Source: Actinophytocola xanthii (GTDB lineage: Bacteria; Actinomycetota; Actinomycetes; Mycobacteriales; Pseudonocardiaceae). From it: a DNA stretch of 64,000 nt. Positions within the stretch are counted from its first letter, which is position 1, and each line of letters begins with the position of its first letter. The stretch is taken from assembly GCF_001921205.1 (NCBI RefSeq), contig NZ_MSIE01000002.1:124001-188000 (forward strand), given 5' to 3'. This document shows, one piece after another, positions 8,320 to 16,571 of this stretch. The position numbers and the translations under genes were made by a program. Under the pieces are notes generated by a model. It was not told the origin of the DNA and made no database searches. It worked only from the letters and a program-made list of their open reading frames with translations.

Positions 8320-9264
8320 TCAGTGTTCGAGAACCATTGCCGAGAAGATCGCGCCGTATCCCGCCGATACGACGAGATAGCGGTCACCCGCGCTCAGCAA
8401 CCCATTCTTGATGGCGGTGCGGTAGTTCAGGAACGTGTCCGCCGCGAACGTGTGGCCGATCAGGGGCACGTTGTCCAGCAGCACCACCGTCGGCGGCAGG
8501 CCGAGCTCCCGGCACACCTTCCGCCAGGAGCGCGTGTTGACGTTGTGCGGAAGGACCAGCCGCAGCTCGTCGACGCGCAGCCCGGCCCGTTCCGCGGCGG
8601 CGCGGATGACCTGGCCCATCAGCGGGGTGTACTCCCTCGCGAAGCGCTCCGCGTGGTCGGCGCGGTCGGCGCGGTCGGCCGCCCAGTGGTCCAGATCGCC
8701 GCACTGCAGGGTGACGTAGCTCAGCACGCGGTCGCGCGGTCCGTCCGCGGACACCAGGCAGGCGGCCGAGGCCTCGCCGAAGATCCGGGCCTCCGGCCGC
8801 AGCGACTCGTCCAGCGTGAAGACCTGCTCGCCCGCGACGATCAGCGCGAGGGCGTCCGGGTCCCCGTCCGCGGTCAGCAGCCGCCCGGCGACGTCGATGG
8901 CGAGCAGGCCGGCCGCGCACCCGTGGTGGCCGACAGCGAACGCGGTCGCCGCACGCAGGCCGAGCAGGTCGCACAGCTCCGGCAACGGGTTCACCGGATG
9001 GGGCAGGGACACCGGAACCGTGCGCGCGTAGAGCAGGTAGCGGACCCGGTCGGCGCGACCAGGCAGCGCGGAGAGGCCGTGTGCTGCCTGGGCGAGGAGG
9101 TCGAGGAGCGTCTCGCCCGGCTTCTGGCGCCGGACCTCGGAGTAGCCGTAGGAGCGCCGCAGGGTGTCCAGGGTGGAGGGTGGGAGGCGCCAGTCGGCCA
9201 GGAGCTCCTCGAGGGGAACCCGGCGGTCGGGCAGGTATCCGGCGATCTCGCGGAGCGCGGTCAT
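8320..9264 (-). CDS. Beta-ketoacyl-ACP synthase III-like (FabH-fold) acyltransferase with altered triad
   Basis: The 314-residue protein has a thiolase/KAS III fold. The nucleophile Cys is in HHGCAAG (Cys116) and the His in LPHNVN (His240). The position of the third residue, normally Asn in GNTSAAS, reads GHTFAAD, so Asn is replaced by His (His271). Some KAS III relatives that move acyl groups to oxygen or nitrogen (CerJ, DpsC types) also have altered triads, so it may not form C-C bonds. The ATG at 9264 is chosen because upstream residues are Pro/Ser-rich and unlike the family. The gene is divergent from the hotdog thioesterase, 53 bp away, and lies upstream of the repeat peptide on the same strand. 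Confidence 0.85.
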   Translation of the reverse strand: MTALREIAGYLPDRRVPLEELLADWRLPPSTLDTLRRSYGYSEVRRQKPGETLLDLLAQAAHGLSALPGRADRVRYLLYARTVPVSLPHPVNPLPELCDLLGLRAATAFAVGHHGCAAGLLAIDVAGRLLTADGDPDALALIVAGEQVFTLDESLRPEARIFGEASAACLVSADGPRDRVLSYVTLQCGDLDHWAADRADRADHAERFAREYTPLMGQVIRAAAERAGLRVDELRLVLPHNVNTRSWRKVCRELGLPPTVVLLDNVPLIGHTFAADTFLNYRTAIKNGLLSAGDRYLVVSAGYGAIFSAMVLEH

Positions 9265-9317
9265 GACGTTCGCGTTCGGCGGCGTGCCGTGGACGGTCGG
9301 CGTACTACTGTCGGCGG

Positions 9318-9746
9318 GTGACGAGTGAGCGCAGAGGTCATTTCTGGGACGCTGTGGACGGTCGTGCGCCGATGCCAACGGCGACGAGAACATTGGGGTG
9401 GTCGCTGATCCGGGCCTACCCCGAGCGGGGCGAGATCGAGGTCTCGTTCGAGGCCACCGACGACTTCCTCAACCCGGCGGGCTCGGTACACGGCGGCTTC
9501 CTCACCGCCATGCTGGACGACACAATGGGACCCGCTCTGGCCGCCACGCTGGACCCCGGCCTGCTCGCGGTGACCCTCGAGCTCAAGACGAGCTTCCTGC
9601 GGCCGGCCAGGCCGGGGCGACTGGTGGGTCACGGGCGCGTCCTGCGCAGCGGTGGCACCATCGCGTTCCTCGCCGGCGAGCTGCTCGACGACACCGGGCA
9701 GGTGGTGGCGGTCGGGTCGGCGACCGCACGGATCGTGCGCGGCTGA
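9318..9746 (+). CDS. PaaI-type hotdog thioesterase
   Basis: This 142-residue single-domain protein has the hotdog signature LNPAGSVHGGFLTAMLDD, where the HGG and following Asp are typical of PaaI-like acyl-CoA thioesterases, and a second conserved stretch LKTSFLRPARPG. It starts at GTG 9318, back to back with the KAS III gene. Its likely role is hydrolysis of aromatic or short acyl thioesters, either for product release or for editing of the neighbouring acyl-activating pathway. The last bases lie 10 bp from the convergent MFS gene stop. Confidence 0.88.
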   Translation: MTSERRGHFWDAVDGRAPMPTATRTLGWSLIRAYPERGEIEVSFEATDDFLNPAGSVHGGFLTAMLDDTMGPALAATLDPGLLAVTLELKTSFLRPARPGRLVGHGRVLRSGGTIAFLAGELLDDTGQVVAVGSATARIVRG

Positions 9747-9756
9747 GCCGCCGCGC

Positions 9757-11043
9757 TCAGCGTTCGCCGTCATTCCCGTCATTCCCGTCGTTCCCGGTGT
9801 CGGCCAGGGTGGGGGCGCCCTTGCGGTAGCGCAGCAAGGGAATCATGGTGATCAGCAGGCACAGGGATCCGGACAGGAGGATCGTCGGCGTGAGTCCCAG
9901 GCCGGCGACCGTGAGCCCGGCGAGGGTGCCGCCGACCGCGAGGCTGCTGCCGGTGACCGCGCTCACCATGCCGAACACCCGGTTCTGCAGCTCGACCGGC
10001 ACGCGGGCGTAGAGCATGGCGCCGAGGATCGGCCGGATCGCCGCCTGGGTGACGCCACAGAGCACCGAGACGACGAGCACGACGGCCAGGCTGTCGGTCA
10101 GGCCGAGCGTCAGCTGCCGGGGCGCGACGCACAACACCAGGCTGACCGTGAAGGTCAGGTACTGCGGGAGCTTCGGGCCGACAATGGTGAAGGCGATGTT
10201 CCCGACGATCGCACCGCAGGCGAACGCCCCGAGGATGAGGCCGACCGCGGGCACGGCGCCGAACCGCTCCTGGACCCACAGCGGCACGAACACCGCGTAG
10301 TTGGCGACGGTGAACAGGTTGACCACCGCGGTCATGGCGAGCATCCCGACCAGCAGCCGGTCCTGCCGGAGGTGGGCGGCGCCGCGCCGCAGGGCGGCGA
10401 GGTAGCGTTCGCCGGCCGCGGCCCGGCGGTCCGGCATGGTCCCGGCCGGGGGATGGACGAGCAGCCCGACGAGCACCGCGGACAGGGTGAAGCTCGCGGC
10501 GTCGAACCAGATCGCGCCCTGCGGTCCCAGCAGGAGGATCAGCAGACCGCCCAGCGGGGCGGCGGTCACCATCGCGAGGTTGCCGGTCCCGTCGTAGATG
10601 GCCGTGGTCCGGATGATCTGCATGCCCGCGGCGTCGCTGACCGGTCGGAGCAGGACGTGCTGGGCACGGCCGGCGACACCGGAGAGCGCGCCCTTGACCG
10701 CGACCAGCGCGGCGAGCGGGAGGAACCCGATTTCCGGCGTGGCCGCGACCGCCGCCATCGCCAGGGCCGAGGTGAGCTCGGCGACGATCATCGTGCGCCG
10801 GATGCCGAACCGGTCGGTCAGCGGGGTGGCGAACACCCCGGCCAGGAGCGCCGGGAACACCGTCGCCGCGGAGATCAGGCCCATCTTGGCCGCGCTGCCG
10901 GTACTGGTGAGCACCAGCCACGGCACGGCAACCGTCGTCACCACGCTGCCGAGCATCGAGACGACGTGTGCTCCGAGCAGCGCGGCGAGCCCGACCCGAC
11001 CGGCGGTACGGCTCGGGCCGGACGCCTCGCTGACCGTGCTCAA
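9757..11043 (-). CDS. MFS transporter, probable exporter
   Basis: The protein of about 428 residues has around 12 hydrophobic segments and the MFS_3/enterobactin-exporter-like pattern, with loop motif TDRFGIRRT after helix 2 and GVAGRAQHVLLRPV in helix 4. The tail carries a short hydrophilic (GND)n repeat. The best start is TTG at 11043, which overlaps the ligase stop as TTGA; no ATG or GTG lies nearby in the right place. Coupling to the ligase suggests export of the pathway product or self-protection. Confidence 0.85.
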   Translation of the reverse strand: MSTVSEASGPSRTAGRVGLAALLGAHVVSMLGSVVTTVAVPWLVLTSTGSAAKMGLISAATVFPALLAGVFATPLTDRFGIRRTMIVAELTSALAMAAVAATPEIGFLPLAALVAVKGALSGVAGRAQHVLLRPVSDAAGMQIIRTTAIYDGTGNLAMVTAAPLGGLLILLLGPQGAIWFDAASFTLSAVLVGLLVHPPAGTMPDRRAAAGERYLAALRRGAAHLRQDRLLVGMLAMTAVVNLFTVANYAVFVPLWVQERFGAVPAVGLILGAFACGAIVGNIAFTIVGPKLPQYLTFTVSLVLCVAPRQLTLGLTDSLAVVLVVSVLCGVTQAAIRPILGAMLYARVPVELQNRVFGMVSAVTGSSLAVGGTLAGLTVAGLGLTPTILLSGSLCLLITMIPLLRYRKGAPTLADTGNDGNDGNDGER

Positions 11044-12614
11044 TCCGCCGCGCTTTCCACCAACGCGTGCTCGGCCGCGTACCTTTCGCGCAGCCGCCGG
11101 GTGTTGGTCTTGCCGCTGCCGGTCCTGGGCAGGTCGTCCACGAAGTCGAACGAGCGCGGGGTCCACACCCAGGTGAGCTTCTCGGTGACCAGCTCGGCGA
11201 GCTCCTGCTCGCTCACCGTGGCGCCCTCGGTGAGCACGACGTAGGCATGGGCGGCCTCGCCGAGCTTCGGGTGCGGTACGCCGATCACCGCGGCCGCCCG
11301 GACCTGTGGGTGGGTGCTCAGCGCGTCCTCGATCGCCCGGGGGAAGATGTGGTGGCTGCCGTAGGTCGTGATGATCATGTCGCTGGCCCGGCCGGTCAGG
11401 TAGATGTAGCCGTCGTCGTCGACGTGGCCGAGGTCGCCGGTGCGTACCCAGCCGTCGACGAGCGTCTCCGCGGTCTGCTCCGGCCGTCCGATGTAGCCGG
11501 CGAAGTTCAGCTTGCTGGCCACCCACAGCTCGCCGGTCTGGCCGGGGGGCAGCACCGTGCCGTCCTCCCCGCGGATCTCCAGCCGAACGTCGCCGTAGGC
11601 CGGCCCGCAGGAGCTGATCCGGTCCGGCCGGCTCGGGTCGTCGCCGACCCCGGGGAACGCCGAGATGAACGGGGACTCGGACAGGCCGTAGGTGATGCGC
11701 AGGACCGGGCCGAGGCGTTCTCGGGCCTGGCGCAGCCGGACCGGGTTGGTCGCCGCGGTGCCGACGCTCAGCACGACCATGGCGGACAGGTCGCGCTTGT
11801 CGATGTCGGGATGGTCCAGCAGCTCGTAGAGCATCAGCGGGGTGATGAACGTCGAGTTGACCTGCTCCCGCTCCACCAGCGCCAGGAACTCTGCGGCGCG
11901 GAAGAACCGCGAGACCAGCAGCGTGCCGCCGGTGAACAGGTACAGGAAGGCCGAGGTCTGACCGGCCACGAACCACATCGGCGTCACGGTGAGGTGGCGG
12001 TAGCGCGGCTCGCCGGCGGCGACGACGTGCTCGGCGAGCGTGAGGACCTGTTCGTACAGGTTCGCCGTGTGCAGCAGCGGTTTGGGTGTTCCGGTGGTAC
12101 CGCTGGTCTGGAAGACCGACTCCGGTTCGCCGGTCGCCGTACGCGGGTCGAACGGGGCGGCGCCGACGGGACGTGCGGTGAGGACGTCCGGTCCGGCGCC
12201 CCCGGGTCCGACGCAGAAGACCGGGACTCCCCACCGGTCCACGATGTCCCGGCCGCGTTGCTCGTGCACCGCGACCTCGTAGAGCACAGCGTCGGGCCGG
12301 ACCTGGTCGAGGTAGGCGTTCATCTCGGTGGCGGAGCCCGCGTTGGACACCCACGCCGTCCGGCACCCGAGCAGGTGCAGGGCGAGCTGGATCATCGGCG
12401 CGTGCGGCGGATAGCCGAGCAGTACCGCCACTGTGGAGCCCGGCCGCAGTCCCATGTCGACAAGGTTTGCCGCGATGTCGAGCACGGCCGCGCGCACCTC
12501 GGCATAGGTGAACCGGCTCTCGCCGTTCACCAGGGCCTCCCGGTCCGCGTACCCGGCGAAGAGTTCCAGTGCCCGCAGCACGTAGTCCGGTCGGGAGGCG
12601 GGCAGGGGGTCCAT
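11040..12614 (-). CDS. AMP-dependent acyl/aryl-CoA ligase
   Basis: The 524-residue class I adenylate-forming enzyme shows the A3 phosphate loop TSGTTGTPK, an A5-like TYGLSESPF, the TGDLG motif (A7), the hinge region GRASDMIITTYGSHHIFP, and the C-terminal Lys in RTGSGKTNT. It activates a carboxylic acid to an acyl-adenylate and probably an acyl-CoA or acyl-carrier thioester. There is no attached carrier domain. The ATG at 12614 has GGAG seven bases upstream; a GTG six codons earlier is possible. It is the first gene of a two-gene operon with the MFS exporter and could feed the neighbouring KAS III enzyme. Substrate unknown. Confidence 0.88.
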   Translation of the reverse strand: MDPLPASRPDYVLRALELFAGYADREALVNGESRFTYAEVRAAVLDIAANLVDMGLRPGSTVAVLLGYPPHAPMIQLALHLLGCRTAWVSNAGSATEMNAYLDQVRPDAVLYEVAVHEQRGRDIVDRWGVPVFCVGPGGAGPDVLTARPVGAAPFDPRTATGEPESVFQTSGTTGTPKPLLHTANLYEQVLTLAEHVVAAGEPRYRHLTVTPMWFVAGQTSAFLYLFTGGTLLVSRFFRAAEFLALVEREQVNSTFITPLMLYELLDHPDIDKRDLSAMVVLSVGTAATNPVRLRQARERLGPVLRITYGLSESPFISAFPGVGDDPSRPDRISSCGPAYGDVRLEIRGEDGTVLPPGQTGELWVASKLNFAGYIGRPEQTAETLVDGWVRTGDLGHVDDDGYIYLTGRASDMIITTYGSHHIFPRAIEDALSTHPQVRAAAVIGVPHPKLGEAAHAYVVLTEGATVSEQELAELVTEKLTWVWTPRSFDFVDDLPRTGSGKTNTRRLRERYAAEHALVESAAD

Positions 12615-12820
12615 GACGTACTCCAGGTGCACCTCGGTGACGAGCCGGCGAATGCTAACTCCGCGGAGGCGTCGTTTTTCCCAGCGCTGACAGGGTTTTC
12701 CGGCAATCGGCTGAACGGGTCAGCGACCTGCTCCCGGGTGGCGGAACACGTTCGCACCGCCGCTGCCGGTGTGCCGCCGGCGGGTACCGTTCGCCACCAG
12801 AACCTGGGAGGGTCAGCGGA

Positions 12821-13786
12821 ATGCGCGGAATGTTCGTCGCCGGCCCGCCCAGCACGGGCGACGGAGGACGGCTCCGGGTACACAGCGCGGCGGCCCGGAC
12901 GTTCGACGAGCCGACCGGCCAGGCGCTCAACCCGACACTGCCCGGCTACCTCGCCGACCTGACCGCTCCGTACGGGGTCGCGGTGCGCGCGGACCTCCTC
13001 GAGCTGGGTGTCGGGCACTCCTACGGCGAGATGTGCCTGCCGCTGCTCGCCGAGCTGGTGTCCGAGGAGCGGCCGGCCGACCTGCTCGTGCTGGCCACCG
13101 ACATCCCCGACGCCCGGTTCGGTCGTGCCACCGCGACGGTGCTCAGCTCCCACTGCGCCGGTGCCCCGCTGGGGTTCACGGTGTGCGACCAGGGGGTGCT
13201 GGCCGCGTTCACGGCGCTGCACGTCATCGGCGGCTTCGCCAGCACCGGCGGCGCCCGGCGGGCCGTGCTGCTGGTCGCCGAGCAGCCGATCGTGTACCAC
13301 GAGCTGCCTGTGCCCACGCAGGTTCCAGGCCGGGCCGTGGCGGTGGGCGTGGTGCTCGAGACCGCGGGGCCAGGGGGAGGGGTGTCGGTCCGCCGGCACC
13401 CGAAGCCGGCCCAGGACGGCGTGGCGGAGGTACTGGCCGCGGAGGTGGCCCGGCTCTCCGCCGACGGCCCGCCGCCGACCGTGGTGCTCGGCAGCCGGCT
13501 GGCCGAGCTGGTGGGGGACCGGGGCCTCGCCGGGGACATCCGGGCGTACCGGGGAGACCAGCCGTTGACCGGTCTCTGGCTCGAGCTGGTCCGCGGGCTG
13601 TCCGGCTGGCGGGAGGCGGGAGGGCGGGTGCTGCTCGCGGACTACGACCCGACACCGGGGTACCTGTTCTCGGCCGCCATCCGGTTCGACGGGCCGCCGG
13701 AGGAGCCCTCGTTCTCCTCCGCCGGGCTCACCCGGCCGGGACGCGAGCCGTCGACTCGCGTTCGACCAGGCGGACGTCGAGGGTGA
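12821..13786 (+). CDS. Degenerate KAS/thiolase-fold protein
   Basis: This 321-residue protein keeps the N-terminal half of a KAS III-like fold (LLVLATDIPDARFGRATATVL, then GAPLGFTVCDQGVLAAFTAL, then a strand ending LLVAEQ). The Cys in VCDQG (Cys122) sits near the catalytic position, but the surrounding Asp-Gln-Gly differs from the usual CxxG pattern. No HQAN- or GNTSA-like motif is visible in the second half. It may be a non-catalytic partner of the KAS III enzyme at 8320-9264, as in CLF- or PqsB-type pairs. The start ATG has GGGAGG about 9 bases upstream. Its 3' end overlaps the convergent LacI gene by 59 bp; the last 25 residues are Pro/Arg-rich. Confidence 0.65.
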   Translation: MRGMFVAGPPSTGDGGRLRVHSAAARTFDEPTGQALNPTLPGYLADLTAPYGVAVRADLLELGVGHSYGEMCLPLLAELVSEERPADLLVLATDIPDARFGRATATVLSSHCAGAPLGFTVCDQGVLAAFTALHVIGGFASTGGARRAVLLVAEQPIVYHELPVPTQVPGRAVAVGVVLETAGPGGGVSVRRHPKPAQDGVAEVLAAEVARLSADGPPPTVVLGSRLAELVGDRGLAGDIRAYRGDQPLTGLWLELVRGLSGWREAGGRVLLADYDPTPGYLFSAAIRFDGPPEEPSFSSAGLTRPGREPSTRVRPGGRRG

Positions 13787-14753
13787 CCGCGGCCGAGGGG
13801 CGCTTCCCGTGCCGCACGGCGGCGAGGAGCAGGTCCACGGCGTTGGCCGCCTTGCCCGCCAGGTCCTGGGCCACCGTGGTGAGCTTGGGCGTCACGTAGG
13901 CGCTGAGGTCCAGGTCGTCGAAGCCCACGACGGACACCGCCGCCGGCACCGGGACGCCGGCCCGGGCGAGGCCTTCCATGACACCGATCGCGAGGATGTC
14001 GGCGGTGGCGAAGACGGCCGTCGCGTGGGGGTGGGACCCGGGCAACCGGGCGCCCAGTGCCACCCCGTCCTCGTGGGTCGTGTTGGCGGTCTCGACCAGG
14101 CTCTCGTCCCACTCGATGGCGGCGTCCGCGAGGGCCGCGCGGAAGCCGCGGAATCGTTCGTGGACCACACCGACGTCGGTGAAGGCCGGGCCGGCGAAGA
14201 GGATCGCGCGGTGGCCCAGGGCGATGAGGTGCGTCGTCGCCAGCCGGGCGCCGGTGAAGTCGTCGGAACGCACCCCGGTCGTCAGGGGGTTGCCCGAGTA
14301 GCTGTCGATGGCTAGGACCGGCACCCGTCCGAGCGCGCCCCGGCTCAGCCGGTCGATCTCCTCGTCGAGGAAACCGAGCAGGATCGCCCCGTCCAGGCTC
14401 CAGGACCGCAGTGCCTCGGGCACCTCGGCGGGATCGGCGATACCACGCAGCAGCAGGTGGTAGCCGCGCTTGCGCAGCTCGCGTTCGATCTGCCCGAGGA
14501 TCGCGGTGTTGTGCGGGCTGAGCGTGAGGCTGTCCTCGTCGGCGGCCGGGACGAGCAGCCCGACGAGGCGGGAGGTGCGGGCGGCGAGGCTGCGGGCGGA
14601 GGCACTGGGGACGTAGCCCAGCTCCGCGACGATGCGCTGCACGCGGTCCACGGTTTCCGCGGACACCCGGGCGTGGTTGCCGTTCACCACGTTGGAGACG
14701 GTCATCATGCTCACGCCGGCGGCGTTGGCGATGTCCTTCAGCGTCACCCGCAT
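13728..14753 (-). CDS. LacI-family transcriptional regulator of the alpha-glucan locus
   Basis: The 341-residue protein begins with a classic LacI helix-turn-helix (MRVTLKDIANAAGVSMMTVS) and hinge helix (VPSASARSLA), followed by a periplasmic-binding-protein-like sugar sensor domain ending near DVRLVERES. ATG at 14753 is the natural start. It is divergent from the GH13, ABC importer and glucanase genes. A LacI-type palindrome lies between them at 14846-14859, so it probably represses that operon until a glucan-derived oligosaccharide binds. Confidence 0.92.
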   Translation of the reverse strand: MRVTLKDIANAAGVSMMTVSNVVNGNHARVSAETVDRVQRIVAELGYVPSASARSLAARTSRLVGLLVPAADEDSLTLSPHNTAILGQIERELRKRGYHLLLRGIADPAEVPEALRSWSLDGAILLGFLDEEIDRLSRGALGRVPVLAIDSYSGNPLTTGVRSDDFTGARLATTHLIALGHRAILFAGPAFTDVGVVHERFRGFRAALADAAIEWDESLVETANTTHEDGVALGARLPGSHPHATAVFATADILAIGVMEGLARAGVPVPAAVSVVGFDDLDLSAYVTPKLTTVAQDLAGKAANAVDLLLAAVRHGKRPSAAVTLDVRLVERESTARVPAG

Positions 14754-14845
14754 CCGTGCTCCCCCCGTTGCTCGCCCTGCCCAGCGTAGAAGCCGCGCAC
14801 GCATTGACACCCGCGCGGCAGGCGGTCTAACCTCCGCGATAGTAA

Positions 14846-14859
14846 GTGTAGCGCTAAAC
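14846..14859. promoter_or_regulatory. LacI-type operator (palindrome around TAGCGCTA)
   Basis: GTGTAGCGCTAAAC is a near-perfect 14-bp palindrome with the central CG step typical of LacI/GalR sites. It lies in the divergent region, 93 bp before the LacI start and 65 bp before the GH13 start, so it could control both. Confidence 0.75.
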
Positions 14860-14923
14860 CTGTATTGACCAGCGCCGACTCGGCGCCGGGTCTTCCACAT
14901 GCGCGGGTGAGGAGAGCGGAAAG

Positions 14924-16558
14924 GTGACGACGGGCGAGGGCCGGACGGCCGGACAGTGGTGGCGCGACGCGTTGATCTACCAGGTTTACCCGCGCAGCTT
15001 CGCCGACGCGAACGGCGACGGCGTCGGCGACCTCGCCGGCGTGGCCGCCCGCCTTCCCTACCTCCGGGACCTCGGCGTGGACGCGATCTGGTACACGCCG
15101 TGGTACGTCTCGCCGCAGGCCGACGGCGGCTACGACGTGGCCGACTACCGGGCGATCGACCCGGCCCTGGGAACCCTGGAGCAGGCCGAGGCTCTGCTCG
15201 CGCAGGCCGCCGACGTGGGAATCCGCACGATCGTCGACGTCGTGCCGAACCACGTCTCCGACGAGCACCCGTGGTTCCGGGCGGCGGTGGCGGCCGGCCC
15301 CGGCTCGCCCGAGCGGGAACGGTTCTGGTTCCGTGACGGCCGCGGTCCCGGCGGGGAGCTGCCGCCGACCCGGTGGACGTCCAGCTTCTCCGGCGGAACC
15401 TGGACCCGCGTCCCCGACGGCCAGTGGTACCTGCACCTGTTCGCACCACAGCAGCCCGACCTGAACTGGAACCACCCCGACGTCCGCCGCGAGCACGAGG
15501 ACGTGCTGCGGTTCTGGTTCGACCGCGGGGTGGCGGGCATCCGCGTCGACTCCGCCACGATGCCGGTCAAGGACCCGGCGCTCCCGGAGGTGCCGGAGTC
15601 CTACGCCGCGGGCGAGCACCCGTTCCTCGACCGGGACGAGCTGCACGACATCTACCGCGGCTGGCGCGCGGTCGCGGACTCCTACGCCGAGCCCAGGGTG
15701 CTGGTGGGGGAGATCTGGCTCGACGACCGGCACCGATTCGCCCGGTACCTGCGACCCGACGAGATGCACTCGGCGTTCAACTTCGACTTCATGATGCGCC
15801 CATGGGAGGCCAAGCAGCTCCGGGAGTCCATTCAGTCCACACTGGACGCCCACGCGCCGGTCGGCGCCCCGCCGACCTGGGTGCTGTCCAACCACGACGT
15901 CACGCGTCCGGTCACCCGCTACGGGCGCGCGGACAGCTCGTTCGGCTTCGCCGCGAAACGCTTCGGCACCCCCACCGACCTCGTTCACGGAACGCGCCGG
16001 GCCAGGGCGGCGGCACTGCTCACCGCGGCGCTGCCCGGGGCGCTCTACCTGTACCAGGGTGACGAGCTGGGACTCCCGGAGGTCGAGGACCTCCCGCTCG
16101 AGGCACTGCGGGACCCGATGCACTTCCGTTCGGAGGGCCTGGATCCCGGGCGGGACGGCTGCCGGGTGCCCATCCCGTGGACCCGCTCCGGCCGGTCGTT
16201 CGGGTTCGGGCCGGAGGACGGGGACGCGCCGACCTGGCTTCCCCAGCCCGCCGGCTGGGGCGCGCACTCCGTGCAGGCGCAGGACGGGGATCCCGGCTCC
16301 ATGCTCACCCTCTACCGCAGCGCGCTGGCGCTGCGCCGGTCCGACCCGGCGTTGCGCGGGGAGTCGTTCACCTGGCTGGACGTCGGCGATGGCGCGGGAG
16401 CGGAGGTGCTCGCCTTCGCGCGCGGCGACCTGCTGTGCGTGGTGAACCTCGGCGCCGATCCCGTTCCCCTGCCCACTCACCGCCAGGTGCTGTTGACCAG
16501 CGCCGAGCTGGACCGTGACCGCTTACCCACCGACGCCGCCGCCTGGCTGCGCGCCTGA
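14924..16558 (+). CDS. GH13 alpha-glucosidase (oligo-1,6-glucosidase/maltase type)
   Basis: The 544-residue cytoplasmic enzyme (no signal peptide) carries the GH13 conserved regions: DVVPNH (region I), GIRVDSA with nucleophile Asp about 209 (II), VLVGEIW with acid/base Glu about 263 (III) and LSNHDVTRP with Asp about 325 (IV). The start WWRDALIYQVYPRSFADANGDG is diagnostic for the alpha-glucosidase branch. It would cleave imported short alpha-gluco-oligosaccharides to glucose. The GTG start at 14924 follows GGAAAG. It is the first gene of the LacI-controlled operon and lies 13 bp from the binding-protein gene. Confidence 0.93.
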   Translation: MTTGEGRTAGQWWRDALIYQVYPRSFADANGDGVGDLAGVAARLPYLRDLGVDAIWYTPWYVSPQADGGYDVADYRAIDPALGTLEQAEALLAQAADVGIRTIVDVVPNHVSDEHPWFRAAVAAGPGSPERERFWFRDGRGPGGELPPTRWTSSFSGGTWTRVPDGQWYLHLFAPQQPDLNWNHPDVRREHEDVLRFWFDRGVAGIRVDSATMPVKDPALPEVPESYAAGEHPFLDRDELHDIYRGWRAVADSYAEPRVLVGEIWLDDRHRFARYLRPDEMHSAFNFDFMMRPWEAKQLRESIQSTLDAHAPVGAPPTWVLSNHDVTRPVTRYGRADSSFGFAAKRFGTPTDLVHGTRRARAAALLTAALPGALYLYQGDELGLPEVEDLPLEALRDPMHFRSEGLDPGRDGCRVPIPWTRSGRSFGFGPEDGDAPTWLPQPAGWGAHSVQAQDGDPGSMLTLYRSALALRRSDPALRGESFTWLDVGDGAGAEVLAFARGDLLCVVNLGADPVPLPTHRQVLLTSAELDRDRLPTDAAAWLRA

Positions 16559-16571
16559 ACCTGGAGTGACG

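Noticed and set aside
8076-8387. A longer 103-residue version of the repeat peptide starting at 8387
   Set aside because: The extra N-terminus runs through the AT-rich leader and overlaps the KAS III gene end; the internal ATG at 8195 has the strong ribosome site.
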